A stretch of DNA of 64,000 nucleotides from Flavobacterium tyrosinilyticum (GCF_023656565.1 NZ_JAMOKG010000001.1:130456-194455), one strand, 5' to 3'; positions 1-9,469 are shown, numbered from the stretch's first letter. The notes: a model not told the origin generated them from the sequence alone. A program made the numbers and translations.

Positions 1-333
1 GTAGAAATCGCTGATGGCGCTAACATTCCTAAAAAGTTTTTAGAGCAGATTTTATTAGATCTAAAACGCGGCCGTTTTGTAAGCAGTAAGCAGGGAAAAT
101 TTGGCGGATACTATCTAATTAAATCCAAAAATGATATCACTCTGGCAGAAATTCACCGATTATTTGACGGTGCCATTGCCCTTTTGCCATGCGCTTCTTT
201 AAATTTCTACGAGCCTTGCTCTGATTGTAAAACCGAGTCAGAATGCAGTCTTCGTCACGGTTTAATGCTAATTAGAGATAAAACTTTGAAGGCTATGGAA
301 GGCATCACAATCGCCTCATTGGTGAAAAAATAA
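1..333 (+). CDS. Rrf2-family transcriptional regulator (C-terminal part)
   Basis: The frame is open from base 1 and ends at a TAA at 331-333, giving 110 residues; the start lies outside the window. Residues near the left edge (IPKKFLEQILLDLKRG) match the end of the Rrf2 winged helix, which in this family is followed by a wing with KQGKFGGY, also seen here. The C-terminal half carries four cysteines (PC, PCSDC, ECS), as in Rrf2 members that sense Fe-S clusters or cysteine metabolites. It sits directly upstream of a Cys-ending mini-ORF and a TonB receptor on the same strand, so it may control them. The sensed signal is not readable from sequence. Family assignment is firm; the regulon is inference. 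Confidence 0.88.
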   Translation, partial: VEIADGANIPKKFLEQILLDLKRGRFVSSKQGKFGGYYLIKSKNDITLAEIHRLFDGAIALLPCASLNFYEPCSDCKTESECSLRHGLMLIRDKTLKAMEGITIASLVKK

Positions 334-350
334 AAAAATATTTTCTAAAG

Positions 351-367
351 TCTAGTAAATCGATAGA
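351..367 (+). promoter_or_regulatory. candidate operator near the leader promoter
   Basis: An interrupted inverted repeat TCTA-N9-TAGA lies 10 bases upstream of the -7 element at 378-385. The 11-mer tctagtaaatc from its left half occurs again at 437-447 inside the mini-ORF. Its position between an Rrf2 gene and the promoter would suit a regulator site, but the arms are only four bases long and chance is possible. Confidence 0.25.
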
Positions 368-377
368 ATTAATTATA

Positions 378-385
378 TATATTTG
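378..385 (+). promoter_or_regulatory. promoter -7 element TATATTTG
   Basis: TATATTTG matches the Bacteroidota consensus TAnnTTTG exactly. It precedes the mini-ORF at 425 and the TonB receptor at 585 and follows the regulator stop at 333. I see no exact TTG at the usual -33 spacing. The transcript would carry a leader of about 190 bases before the receptor start. Confidence 0.5.
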
Positions 386-424
386 CCAAAAATAATTAAC
401 TAATCATTTACAAAATTTTAACTC

Positions 425-535
425 ATGAAAGTACATTCTAGTAAATCAGGTGGACAAAATCTTTTGCAAAAAAAACATAATTATAATTTCACAACTGTGA
501 ATACTGCTTCATCTATGATGTGTATGTGTTGGTAA
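425..535 (+). CDS. 36-residue Cys-ending leader-type peptide
   Basis: ATG at 425 opens a 36-codon frame ending at TAA 533-535. The peptide is polar and basic and ends in SSMMCMCW, so two Cys codons and the only Trp codon lie directly before the stop. It starts 40 bases after a TATATTTG promoter element and stops 49 bases before the start of the TonB receptor gene, so both probably share one transcript. Short uORFs with terminal Cys codons are known as cysteine-responsive attenuators of sulfur genes in actinobacteria. A similar role here is inference, supported by the neighbouring Rrf2 regulator, a family that includes the cysteine regulator CymR. A small secreted, metal-binding or precursor peptide is the alternative. 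Confidence 0.55.
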   Translation: MKVHSSKSGGQNLLQKKHNYNFTTVNTASSMMCMCW

Positions 536-584
536 AAAAAATTTAATTTTAAATTCTACTAATCATATATACTTAATATAAAAA

Positions 585-3131
585 ATGAAGACATCTATAA
601 AAAATATATTTACAATACTTGCAGTTTTAACATTCTCAATCTCATTCGCACAAAAAATTGACGGAGTTGTTACAACAGATCAAAATATTCCTTTAGAAGC
701 AGCCAATGTGGTAATTAAAGGAACAACTTTTAGTACAATTACAGATTCTGAAGGAAGATTTTCGATAGAATCACAAGGGAAGTTACCGCTTACAATATTA
801 ATTCAATACATTGGCTATAATACTGCTGAACTTGAAATTACAGCTATCCCTGCTTCACCATTATTGGTGACTTTACGAGAAGAAAACAAACTTGTTGAGG
901 TTGTAGTTTCTTCAAGAAGAAGAATTGAAAAAGTACAAGACGTGCCTATTGCCGTTTCTGTAGTTACAGGAAAACAAGCAGAAGCAGCAGGAGCTTTCAA
1001 CGTAAACCGTATTAAAGAATTGGTTCCTTCTGTACAATTGTATTCTTCTAATCCAAGAAATACTGGAATCAACATTAGAAGTTTAGGTTCACCATTCGGA
1101 CTTACCAACGATGGTATCGATCCTGGAGTTGGTTTCTACGTAGACGGTGTTTATTATGCGCGTCCTGCAGCAACTACTTTAGATTTTATCGATGTAGAAC
1201 AAATCGAGGTATTACGTGGCCCACAAGGTTCTTTATTCGGAAAAAACACAACTTCTGGAGCTTTTAATATTACATCTCGTAAACCAAGTTTTACAACTGG
1301 TGCCGATTTTGAATTGAGTTACGGAAATTACGCCTTTTTACAAGCTAAAGCTTCTATCACTGGAGCATTAGGAAAAAAAGTTGCTGGTCGTTTATCTTTC
1401 TCAGGTACACAGCGTGATGGTTTAATTGATAACGTTGCAACAGGAAGACCAACCAATACTTTAAACAATCAAGGTTTTAGAGGACAATTATTATGGACTC
1501 CTACTGAAAATACTAACATTACTTTTGCAGGAGATTTAACAACACAGCGTCCTGACGGTTATGCGCAGGTTGTTGCTGGTGTTGCCCCTACTCAAAGGGC
1601 TGCATACCGTCAGTTTGATGCTATTATTAAAGATTTAAATTATCAATTACCAAGTTTAAATGCTTTTGACCGTAAAATAGATCACGATACACCTTGGCGT
1701 TCTGGACAAGATTTAGGAGGTGTTTCTTTAAACATTGACACTAAAATTGGAGGCGGAACTCTAACTTCTACAACTGCATGGCGTTTCTGGAACTGGGATC
1801 CGTCAAACGATAGGGATTTTACAGGATTACAAGTTTTAGCTAAATCTCAAAACCCAACAAGACAAACTCAGATTACACAAGAAGTTCGTTATGCTGGACA
1901 ATTAACTTCAAAAATTAGTGGTGTTGCAGGAGTATTCTTTATCGATCAGACTTCTCAAACAGATGGTACAGAAGAATCAGGAAATGCTCAATGGAGATTC
2001 TCTCAAAGTTCAACAAGTCCATTATGGAAAACTCCAGGTCTTTTTGAAGGATACGGAATTAAAACTGATGCAAGAATTAGAGCTTCTAGTGCTGCAGTAT
2101 TCGGACAGCTTGATTGGGCTGTTACAGAGAGATTCCACATTTTACCTGGTTTGAGATATAATTTTGATAAAAAAGATGCAAGTTATTCTCGTAAAACTTA
2201 TGGAGGTCTTCAAACTACAGATCCTGCCTTATTGGCTTTGAAAAAATCGGTTTACTCTGATCAAGCATTTGATTCAGATACTGACAATACAGACTTTTCT
2301 GGAAACTTAACGCTTACTTATAAAGCATCAGACAAAATCAACGCTTATGCAACTTACGCAAAAAGTTATAAACCTGTTGGAGTTAACGTAGCAGGTCTTC
2401 CAACAAATGCAGCGGGACAGCCATTAACTGAACTTGCAGTGGTTAAGCCAGAAAAAGTAAATCATTATGAAATTGGAGTAAAAACTTCTCCTTTCAAAAA
2501 CTCAATTTTCAACTTAACGTTCTTTAATACTGACATCAAAGATTTCCAAACCAACGTTCAGGCAGCTGAATTAGGTGTAAACCGTGGATATCTTGCTAAT
2601 GCAGATAAAGTACGTGTAAGAGGTGCAGAATTGGATGCAAGTTTTGTGATCAATTCGCATGTAACAATTAATGGAGCGGCAACTTATACAGATGGTAAAT
2701 ATGTGAAGTTTACTAATGCGCCACTTCCGTTAGAAGAAACTGGAGCTCCAGTTGCCTTCAAAGATGTTTCTGGAACTGAATTGCCAGGAGCTTCAAGATG
2801 GGCAGGTTCTCTTGGAGGTGAACTTTCGGACAAAGCAAAATTCTTTGGTAATGCTGGAAAAATTTTCTTCGCGGCTGACGGATACGCTCGTTCTGAATTT
2901 TCTTCAAGCCCTTCGGCTTCAAAATATTTAGTAGTACAAGGTTATGCAATCTTTAATGCTCGTTTAGGTTTCCGTGCTTCGCAAGGTTTATCTATTCAGA
3001 TTTGGGGAAGAAACCTTTTCAATAAAGATTACTATGAGCAATTATTGCCTGCAGGTGGTAACACAGGTCAATATGCTGGAGTTCTTGGTGATCAAAGAAC
3101 TTACGGAGTTACATTTAAGTATTCACTGTAA
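585..3131 (+). CDS. TonB-dependent outer-membrane receptor
   Basis: 848 residues. Residues 1-22 are a signal peptide ending FAQ. About 24-95 form a carboxypeptidase-regulatory-like Ig domain (GVVTTDQNIPLEAANVVIKG). About 105-235 are the plug, with VEQIEVLRGPQGSLFGKNT as the hallmark strand. The remainder is the beta-barrel, ending with an aromatic-rich strand (GVTFKYSL). It should import a ligand into the periplasm using TonB energy; the substrate cannot be read. There is no SusD partner next to it, so glycan uptake is unlikely. The plug is closer to siderophore/vitamin-type receptors than to SusC. The upstream Rrf2 gene and Cys-ending mini-ORF make a sulfur or metal compound a reasonable guess. 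Confidence 0.93.
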   Translation: MKTSIKNIFTILAVLTFSISFAQKIDGVVTTDQNIPLEAANVVIKGTTFSTITDSEGRFSIESQGKLPLTILIQYIGYNTAELEITAIPASPLLVTLREENKLVEVVVSSRRRIEKVQDVPIAVSVVTGKQAEAAGAFNVNRIKELVPSVQLYSSNPRNTGINIRSLGSPFGLTNDGIDPGVGFYVDGVYYARPAATTLDFIDVEQIEVLRGPQGSLFGKNTTSGAFNITSRKPSFTTGADFELSYGNYAFLQAKASITGALGKKVAGRLSFSGTQRDGLIDNVATGRPTNTLNNQGFRGQLLWTPTENTNITFAGDLTTQRPDGYAQVVAGVAPTQRAAYRQFDAIIKDLNYQLPSLNAFDRKIDHDTPWRSGQDLGGVSLNIDTKIGGGTLTSTTAWRFWNWDPSNDRDFTGLQVLAKSQNPTRQTQITQEVRYAGQLTSKISGVAGVFFIDQTSQTDGTEESGNAQWRFSQSSTSPLWKTPGLFEGYGIKTDARIRASSAAVFGQLDWAVTERFHILPGLRYNFDKKDASYSRKTYGGLQTTDPALLALKKSVYSDQAFDSDTDNTDFSGNLTLTYKASDKINAYATYAKSYKPVGVNVAGLPTNAAGQPLTELAVVKPEKVNHYEIGVKTSPFKNSIFNLTFFNTDIKDFQTNVQAAELGVNRGYLANADKVRVRGAELDASFVINSHVTINGAATYTDGKYVKFTNAPLPLEETGAPVAFKDVSGTELPGASRWAGSLGGELSDKAKFFGNAGKIFFAADGYARSEFSSSPSASKYLVVQGYAIFNARLGFRASQGLSIQIWGRNLFNKDYYEQLLPAGGNTGQYAGVLGDQRTYGVTFKYSL

Positions 3132-3157
3132 GATGGTTAGTTAGTTTTAGTATTAAA

Positions 3158-3190
3158 AAGGGATACATTTTAAAATGTGTCCCTTTTTTT
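3158..3190 (+). terminator. rho-independent terminator after the receptor gene
   Basis: The arms aagggatacatttt and aaaatgtgtccctt pair with one T-G wobble and are followed by a run of T. It lies 27 bases past the TonB receptor stop. Confidence 0.85.
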
Positions 3191-3276
3191 ATTTCACAAA
3201 ATAACGTTCAAATCAAATTTAAAAATAGACAGAAATAAGATCATTTGTATAAATTCGCAGCCTGAATTTATAGTTT

Positions 3277-4020
3277 TTGAACAGATCTTTTAGATTACTT
3301 TTTATCATAATCTTTGTTTGCCACACTGTGACAGGGCAAAATCAAAGAAATATCGACCAGCAGACTTTGACCTGGATTCGATACTATAATATCTTTCCGT
3401 TATCCGAAAAATGGTCTATTCATTCTGAATTTGATAATCGAAGTTTTGTAAATCCCGTTCATGAGAATCTTTTCGTTATACGATCTCAAGCTCGCTATAG
3501 AGCAACTAAAATGATGGATTTAGGTGCTGGATTTGCTTTTTTTAGCGTCAATACTCAAAACCCAAACCTTGATCCTGATTATTCTGTTCCTGAATATCGG
3601 GCACAGCAAGACCTTACTTTAATTAATGATATTGCCAAAATCACTTTTCATAATCGCTTTCAACTGGAAGAACGATTCATTCAAAAAGCAGATAAAAACG
3701 GACTTTTAGACGAATTCTCATTTGCTTACCGATTTAGATACCGATTACAATCTATGTTTACCCTTTGGGAAAAAGAAGGAAGAAGCATAAAAGGAACGAT
3801 TTCTGACGAAGTGTTATTCAATTTTGGAAAAGACAACCGAAGAAATACTTTCGATCAAAACCGTTTTTACGTTGCTGTACGTTATCATTTCAATCCAAAT
3901 CTAGGTTTGGAACTGGGTTATTTAAAGAACTTTCAAAGACGCGCCAGCGGTGTAGATTTCTACGATCGTGATATTATAAGGTTTACGGTTTATCACAGGA
4001 TTAATCGGAAAAAGTTATGA
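3277..4020 (+). CDS. DUF2490 family exported protein
   Basis: 247 residues starting at a TTG codon. That start is favoured because it gives a clean signal peptide (MNRSFRLLFIIIFVCHTVTG before Q). The mature part has alternating strands rich in Tyr, Phe and Arg (WIRYYNIFPLSEKWSIHSEF, RYRATKMMDLGAGFAFF), as in the DUF2490 outer-membrane-barrel family, and ends VYHRINRK. It lies 145 bases after the TonB receptor but behind a terminator, so it has its own transcript. Function of the family is unknown; about a dozen short strands suggest a small outer-membrane barrel. Confidence 0.75.
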   Translation: MNRSFRLLFIIIFVCHTVTGQNQRNIDQQTLTWIRYYNIFPLSEKWSIHSEFDNRSFVNPVHENLFVIRSQARYRATKMMDLGAGFAFFSVNTQNPNLDPDYSVPEYRAQQDLTLINDIAKITFHNRFQLEERFIQKADKNGLLDEFSFAYRFRYRLQSMFTLWEKEGRSIKGTISDEVLFNFGKDNRRNTFDQNRFYVAVRYHFNPNLGLELGYLKNFQRRASGVDFYDRDIIRFTVYHRINRKKL

Positions 4021-4031
4021 GTTATACAAAA

Positions 4032-4067
4032 AATGCCTGTCAAATTAATTTGACAGGCATTTTTTTT
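4032..4067. terminator. bidirectional terminator between convergent genes
   Basis: A perfect 15-bp inverted repeat (aatgcctgtcaaatt and its complement) is flanked by A runs on the left and T runs on the right, so it can act on both strands. It separates the plus-strand DUF2490 gene from the minus-strand receptor-like gene. Confidence 0.88.
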
Positions 4068-4102
4068 AACCTTTGTTTCTCTGAACCTCTGCACCTTAAA
4101 AA

Positions 4103-6853
4103 CTAAGATCCTCTTTGTTTTCTTCCTTTTTTGCTTTCAGCAAAATTTCCGATTTTATAGGCTAAAGAAAACATTACGTAACGTTTTAAAACTGTATTTT
4201 CTTCATCTCGGATTGAGGTTGGGGAAATAGTTCTTGTTGCACTTTGGTTCTGATTTAAAACATCATACACTTTTACTTTTGCATATATTTTTTTATCTAA
4301 AAATCCGTAAGACAAACTTGTATTCCAAAGGAAGAAATCCTTTTTGAAATCGTCTGAAATATTTGAATTATATGTATATCCAAAATCATTTCCGAAGATT
4401 AAATTAGCGGGCCAATAGGATGTGGTCTGCAAATTAATTCTATGGATTACGTTTGAAGTCGCATCTCTAGAATAGTTTTCATATCGTGTTTCGTTGTACG
4501 ATAAACTATAAGAAGGCGCGATTGAAAGCACTTCTCCATAATCGTAAGAAGCGTAAACACTTGGCGTTAATACAACCGATTTTGCATTGTACATAACAGC
4601 ATTTGTAAATCCTTTATCAAAATTATAATTACCGCTTAAACGCAAGCCGTATCTTAAAGTATGAGCATCTTTTTTAACTTGCTGATTCCAATTTCCTCCA
4701 ACCGAAGCCGAATACGTTCCTGAAATATTTACATACGTTGTATTTCTTTTTCCGCTATCATCATAAATAGAAGTTGAAACTATATCATTATTGTAGTAAT
4801 CTCCTTTAAGGAACAGGCTATAGCCAGAACGCGTTCTAAAATCAAAATTTTTAAAGTCGATTCCAGCAGTATTTTTCTCAATCGGATTTAAGTTTGGATT
4901 ACCAATTACACTATTCAACGGATTATTTAAATCTGCAACTGGCATTAATTGTGTTGATGACGGAAGCGCATTAGAATAATCGTATTTAAAAGTTAAATTT
5001 TTAGAACGATTAAATTTATATCGAAGTTGTGCCGTTCCGTACGGAAGCATGTATCTTTTATTCAAATCGGTTGCTTGATTTAAATAAAAAGAATGATTAT
5101 CGAACTCCACAATTGATGTTCTAGAATTGATATTAAGCGTGTATTTACTTTTCTGCCAACTAATACCCACTTTTGGTGTAATCGAATTTTGTTTGGATGT
5201 GGTATAATTCGTAAGAGACAAATTTAAATCTGAATAGTCTTGTGAAGCATCATCAAAATTAAATGTCTTTTGATCGTTCATCGAACTTTGCCAGTCAAAA
5301 TCGGTACCAAAACGAACGCGAAGCGAATCTGTAATTGGCTCTGTATATTCTAAATCTAGTGAATAAGCATCGCTTTTTGAAGTGTTTTTTGCGTTCTGAT
5401 TTCTTTCGTCATTTGGTTTATTATCCTGATAGAAAATAGTCTCCGAAATGTTGATTCCGTTCGAATCATTTTTAGTGTTATTGTTATTAAAAACCACACT
5501 TAAATTTCGCGACTTCTTTTCAAACGTTTTATTGAAATTGATACTATTGGCAAAACTAGTATTTGAACTTTCGGTATGCGATGTTGCCGTACTTTCGTTC
5601 AACGCATCGCCATTTTCATTTTCAGAGAAAGTCGAAGAAGAAGAATTGCTATTTGATTGTGATAAATTCAATTTAGGAGCAACAACAATCTGCATCGTAG
5701 GATTGATTTTATATTCTAACTCAAAATTGGCCTTGTTTCCTGTATTTTCATTTCTAGTTTTAGAATCTGCTTCTGTCAAAATATTTCCTGTTGGCAAAAA
5801 ACTAAGCTGGTTGGATTTGCTATCGTTTTTAGTTACCGCATTTGTAAAGTTATAACTGCTCATGAACTCCAAATCCTTTGTCCAATCGTCAGAATAATTA
5901 ATCCCAGCCAAAGTAGACTGTGTAATCCCTTTCCCTCCACTACTCGCACCTTGACTGCCTCCTTTTGCATTTCTTCCGCCTCCCATATTATCAAAAACTT
6001 CATCCATAGAAAATCCGGTTGAGTTGATATTATTTGAAGATGCTAAAACACTAATTTTTTGTTTGTTCTTGAAGAAATTCATCATCAAACTACTTTCATA
6101 GCGTTCGTCTGAACCATATCCTCCAAGCACTTTACCGAAATATCCCTTGTTTTTCTTTTCGTCGATTGTAATATTTATACTCGAATAATCTGAAGTAGAT
6201 TCTTGCTTAGAAAGTTCTTCTTTTTTGGTTTTAAAATCAGAAACCTGAACTTTTTTAATAATATCTGCCGGAAGGTTTTTAATGGCAATAGCTCCATCTT
6301 TATCAAAAAATGCTTTTCCGTTGACTAAAACTTGATTGACTTCTCGCCCATTTACGGTAATTTTTCCTGTATTGTCAACATCAAATCCTGGCAATTGTTT
6401 CAATAAAGTTTCCACATTTGCATCTGGACGCACTTTATAAGATCCGGCGTTAAATTCTAATGTATCTTTTTTGATGGTAATGGGTGGTGCTTCGCTTTTT
6501 ATGATTACCTCATTTAAGACATTTGCATTTTCAAGCATGTACAATTTACCAAAGTCTTTACTTTCTGTAAGTCCTTTTTGTTCTTCGTAATACGCTTGAT
6601 ATCCCGTATAATTTACTTTTAAGAAAACGGGCTTATCGTATTTTTTAGTATTGATAATGAAATTTCCGTTTTTATCGGTTGTAGCATATTCGATAATCGT
6701 GGAATCTTTTACCGCTGTAAAATAAACGGTGGCGAGTTCTAGCGGAAGTTGCGAGTTAATATCTACTACAGTTCCTTTAATAACAATATTGTTCTGAGCA
6801 TTTGCCGAATATATAAAGGCTAAAAACAATAGTAATGAATAAATTCTGGTCAT
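4103..6853 (-). CDS. TonB-receptor-like outer-membrane beta-barrel protein
   Basis: 916 residues. Signal peptide 1-19 (ends ANA before Q). Residues 22-110 form a carboxypeptidase-regulatory-like domain (IKGTVVDINSQLPLELATV). About 125-225 form a plug-like domain (VETLLKQLPGFDVDNTGKIT, GREVNQVLVNGKAFF). The rest is a long barrel of the outer-membrane-beta-barrel family 3 type (PF14905). A Gly-rich loop (GGGRNAKGGSQG) lies near residue 290. These proteins lack a typical TonB box and substrate data are scarce. No partner genes are adjacent and it is monocistronic, with its own -7 element at 6925-6932. Family is secure; transported substrate unknown. Confidence 0.88.
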   Translation of the reverse strand: MTRIYSLLLFLAFIYSANAQNNIVIKGTVVDINSQLPLELATVYFTAVKDSTIIEYATTDKNGNFIINTKKYDKPVFLKVNYTGYQAYYEEQKGLTESKDFGKLYMLENANVLNEVIIKSEAPPITIKKDTLEFNAGSYKVRPDANVETLLKQLPGFDVDNTGKITVNGREVNQVLVNGKAFFDKDGAIAIKNLPADIIKKVQVSDFKTKKEELSKQESTSDYSSINITIDEKKNKGYFGKVLGGYGSDERYESSLMMNFFKNKQKISVLASSNNINSTGFSMDEVFDNMGGGRNAKGGSQGASSGGKGITQSTLAGINYSDDWTKDLEFMSSYNFTNAVTKNDSKSNQLSFLPTGNILTEADSKTRNENTGNKANFELEYKINPTMQIVVAPKLNLSQSNSNSSSSTFSENENGDALNESTATSHTESSNTSFANSINFNKTFEKKSRNLSVVFNNNNTKNDSNGINISETIFYQDNKPNDERNQNAKNTSKSDAYSLDLEYTEPITDSLRVRFGTDFDWQSSMNDQKTFNFDDASQDYSDLNLSLTNYTTSKQNSITPKVGISWQKSKYTLNINSRTSIVEFDNHSFYLNQATDLNKRYMLPYGTAQLRYKFNRSKNLTFKYDYSNALPSSTQLMPVADLNNPLNSVIGNPNLNPIEKNTAGIDFKNFDFRTRSGYSLFLKGDYYNNDIVSTSIYDDSGKRNTTYVNISGTYSASVGGNWNQQVKKDAHTLRYGLRLSGNYNFDKGFTNAVMYNAKSVVLTPSVYASYDYGEVLSIAPSYSLSYNETRYENYSRDATSNVIHRINLQTTSYWPANLIFGNDFGYTYNSNISDDFKKDFFLWNTSLSYGFLDKKIYAKVKVYDVLNQNQSATRTISPTSIRDEENTVLKRYVMFSLAYKIGNFAESKKGRKQRGS

Positions 6854-6924
6854 AAAATTAGGTTAGTTAGATCATTAAGACTTAAAAAAATGCAAAAGGT
6901 TTAATTGTATTTTTTACATTTATC

Positions 6925-6932
6925 CAAATATA
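6925..6932 (-). promoter_or_regulatory. promoter -7 element TATATTTG (minus strand)
   Basis: An exact TAnnTTTG match on the minus strand 72 bases before the start codon of the 916-residue barrel protein. No clear TTG at the -33 distance was found. Confidence 0.5.
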
Positions 6933-6977
6933 ATGCCAATAAAAAAATTGATCTTTTAATTATCTAGACACCAAACA

Positions 6978-7010
6978 TAAAAAAATCCCCTAATTCAAGG
7001 GGATTGTTTT
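6978..7010 (-). terminator. terminator of der
   Basis: On the minus strand AATCCCC, an 8-base loop, GGGGATT and a run of T follow the der stop codon directly. Confidence 0.85.
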
Positions 7011-7011
7011 T

Positions 7012-8325
7012 TTATTTTTCTCTAATATAAATATCGATCGGAACTCCTGCAAAATCCCATTTTTCTCTAATTTTATTTTCGAGATATCTTTTATATGGTT
7101 CTTTAACATATTGCGGCATATTGGCGAAAAATACAAACTGAGGTGTTTGTGTTGGCAACTGCATACAATATTTAATCTTTACATATTTTCCTTTTGTTGC
7201 TGGCGGCGGATAAGCCTCAATAACCTTCAACATGTACTCGTTGAATTTTGAAGTTGCAATTCTTTGCTTTCTGTTTTCGAAAACTTGAACTGTTGCTTCC
7301 AATGCTTTTAATAAACGCTGTTTGGTTAAAGCAGAAACGAATAAAATTGGCACATCTGTAAAAGGCATCAATTCTTTTTTGATTTTCTCTTCGTAATCGC
7401 GAGTAGACATCGTATCTTTTTCTACCAAGTCCCATTTGTTTACCAAGATTACAACCCCTTTACGGTTTTTCTCAGCCAACCAGAAAATACTCTGATCTTG
7501 ACCTTCAAATCCGCGAGTTGCATCGATAACCAAAATACAGATATCTGCATGCTCAATTGCACGTACAGAACGCATTACAGAATAAAACTCTAAATCTTCT
7601 TTTACTTTTGCTTTACGGCGAATACCTGCAGTATCAACCAAGTTAAATTCGAAACCAAAACGGTCAAATTTTGTATCAATTGCATCACGAGTTGTTCCTG
7701 CAATATCCGTAACAATATAACGGTCTTTACCAATCAAAGCATTGATAAAACTAGATTTTCCAGCATTCGGACGTCCTACAACTGCAAAACGAGGCAATTC
7801 AACTTCTGGCGTTTCTGGTTCTGGTTTTTCTGGGAACGCATCAATTAAAGCATCCAATAAATCTCCTGTTCCACTTCCAGAAATACTTGCGAATGTATAA
7901 TATTCACCTAAACCAAGGTTATAAAACTCTACCGCGTCTTTTTCGCGCATAGCATTATCAACCTTATTTACAGCCAATAAAACTGGTTTTGTCACTTTAC
8001 GAAGTAATTTTGCAACAGTTTCATCCATTGGCGTAATTCCTTCTTCAACATCAACCACAAAAATAATAACATCGGCTTCGTCGATAGCAAGTTCTACCTG
8101 CTTACGGATTTCACCTTCAAATACGTCATCGCTTCCGCGTACGTATCCACCTGTATCTATGACAGAAAACTCTTTTCCGTTCCACTCGCTTTTACCATAG
8201 TTTCTATCACGGGTAACCCCAGATACTGAATCTACAATAGCTTCTCTTCTTTGTATCAGCCTATTAAACAGGGTCGATTTCCCTACGTTAGGTCTTCCTA
8301 CTATCGCAACAATGTTATTACTCAT
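7012..8325 (-). CDS. der: ribosome biogenesis GTPase Der (EngA)
   Basis: 437 residues with two tandem GTPase domains, the hallmark of Der. The first has P-loop GRPNVGKS (about 10-17), DTGG and NKVD. The second has GRPNAGKS (about 183-190), DTAG and NKWD. The C-terminal 85 residues form the KH-like domain ([20 protein letters not shown], ending PIDIYIREK). Der acts in the cytoplasm in assembly of the 50S ribosomal subunit and is usually essential. Length is normal and all G motifs are intact. It lies next to era in the same direction but each gene has its own TACCTTTG element, so they seem to be transcribed separately. Confidence 0.98.
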   Translation of the reverse strand: MSNNIVAIVGRPNVGKSTLFNRLIQRREAIVDSVSGVTRDRNYGKSEWNGKEFSVIDTGGYVRGSDDVFEGEIRKQVELAIDEADVIIFVVDVEEGITPMDETVAKLLRKVTKPVLLAVNKVDNAMREKDAVEFYNLGLGEYYTFASISGSGTGDLLDALIDAFPEKPEPETPEVELPRFAVVGRPNAGKSSFINALIGKDRYIVTDIAGTTRDAIDTKFDRFGFEFNLVDTAGIRRKAKVKEDLEFYSVMRSVRAIEHADICILVIDATRGFEGQDQSIFWLAEKNRKGVVILVNKWDLVEKDTMSTRDYEEKIKKELMPFTDVPILFVSALTKQRLLKALEATVQVFENRKQRIATSKFNEYMLKVIEAYPPPATKGKYVKIKYCMQLPTQTPQFVFFANMPQYVKEPYKRYLENKIREKWDFAGVPIDIYIREK

Positions 8326-8422
8326 TTTTTTTGAATTTTAGACTTTAGACTTTAGATTTCAGATTTTTAGGTTTCTAAAAATCGAATCACTAAAACCCTA
8401 AATGCCTTATTTAAATTTTTTG

Positions 8423-8430
8423 CAAAGGTA
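8423..8430 (-). promoter_or_regulatory. promoter -7 element TACCTTTG of der
   Basis: Exact TAnnTTTG match on the minus strand about 100 bases before the der start. The same octamer followed by GCA precedes era at 9470-9477. Confidence 0.55.
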
Positions 8431-8488
8431 GTTAAAAAAAGTTGCTGAGACGCTAAGATTCTAAGTACCTAAGTTTTTATTATTTTTT

Positions 8489-8558
8489 GTTTCAAGTTTC
8501 AGGTTTCAAGTGCCAAGTTTTATACCTGACGTTTAACTTGAAACCTGAAACTTGAAAC
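8489..8558. repeat. long inverted repeat (gtttcaagtttcaggtttca family)
   Basis: Two 22-base arms that begin gtttcaagtttcagg are perfectly complementary around a 26-base loop. It lies just after the era stop and could act as its terminator. A second member of the same family is at 52869-53037, so this is a dispersed element. Upstream at 8335-8370 there is also a short array of ttagacttt-like units. Confidence 0.75.
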
Positions 8559-8567
8559 AATTATAAA

Positions 8568-9449
8568 CTATTGATTATATCCGAAACGTTTCAGCATATT
8601 GGCGTTGCTTCTCCAGTTTTTGTTCACTTTTACGACTAGTTCAATGTGAATTTGTTTTCCGAAGAATTTCTCTAAATCGGCACGGGCATCGGTTCCTACT
8701 TTTTTTAAAGCGGCACCTTTATGTCCGATAATAATTCCTTTTTGAGTTTCACGTTCTACCATAATAATCGAACGGATTCTGATGATTTTTTCGTCTTCAA
8801 AAAATTCTTCTGTAACGATTTCTACAGCGTATGGAATCTCTTTGCTGTAATTCAATAAGATTTTTTCACGAATAGTTTCGTTAACAAAGAAACGTTCTGG
8901 CTTGTCTGTCAACTGATCTTTTGGATAATAAGCTGGAGATTCTGGCAATAATTCGATAATTCTTCCGAAAACTTCCGGTACGTTGAAGTTTTGCAAAGCC
9001 GAAATTGGGAAAATTTCTGCATTTGGCACTTTTTCTTTCCAGAAAGAAACCTGCTCTTCTAATTGTTCCTGATTTGAATTATCGATTTTATTTAAAAGTA
9101 ATAAAACGGGAATTTTGGCATGAATGATTTTATTAAAGAAAGCTTCGTCTTTTAGATCTTGCTCGCCTATTTCGACCATATAGATTAAAATGTCTGCATC
9201 TTCAAAAGCCGATTTTACGAAGTTCATCATCGATTCCTGCATTTCGTATGCTGGTTTGATGATTCCAGGAGTATCAGACAAAACTAACTGAAAGTCTTCT
9301 CCGTTTACGATTCCTAGAATTCTATGACGTGTAGTTTGTGCTTTTGATGTAATGATCGACAATCGTTCTCCAACGAAAGCGTTCATCAATGTTGATTTTC
9401 CAACATTTGGATTTCCGATAATATTTACGAAACCTGCTTTATGTGACAT
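8568..9449 (-). CDS. era: GTPase Era
   Basis: 293 residues, the normal Era length. G motifs: GNPNVGKS (12-19), the switch TTRHR, DTPG (about 59-62) and NKID (about 120). The C-terminal KH domain (about 215-290) contains GHKGAALKKVG and ends LVVKVNKNWRSN, as in Era proteins. Era binds the 3' end of 16S rRNA and promotes 30S maturation at the membrane-associated pool. It is transcribed from its own TACCTTTG promoter, and its 3' end carries the long inverted repeat at 8489-8558. Nothing unusual is seen in the protein. Confidence 0.98.
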   Translation of the reverse strand: MSHKAGFVNIIGNPNVGKSTLMNAFVGERLSIITSKAQTTRHRILGIVNGEDFQLVLSDTPGIIKPAYEMQESMMNFVKSAFEDADILIYMVEIGEQDLKDEAFFNKIIHAKIPVLLLLNKIDNSNQEQLEEQVSFWKEKVPNAEIFPISALQNFNVPEVFGRIIELLPESPAYYPKDQLTDKPERFFVNETIREKILLNYSKEIPYAVEIVTEEFFEDEKIIRIRSIIMVERETQKGIIIGHKGAALKKVGTDARADLEKFFGKQIHIELVVKVNKNWRSNANMLKRFGYNQ

Positions 9450-9469
9450 TTTTTGCTTTATTTATTTTG

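Noticed and set aside
5448..5855. 135-residue plus-strand frame opposite the 916-residue barrel protein
   Set aside because: Antisense to well-supported barrel strands, hydrophobic Leu/Phe composition of a reverse-frame shadow, no start signal.
4103..6853. SusC/SusD-type glycan uptake locus
   Set aside because: No SusD-like lipoprotein or glycoside hydrolase lies beside either receptor gene.
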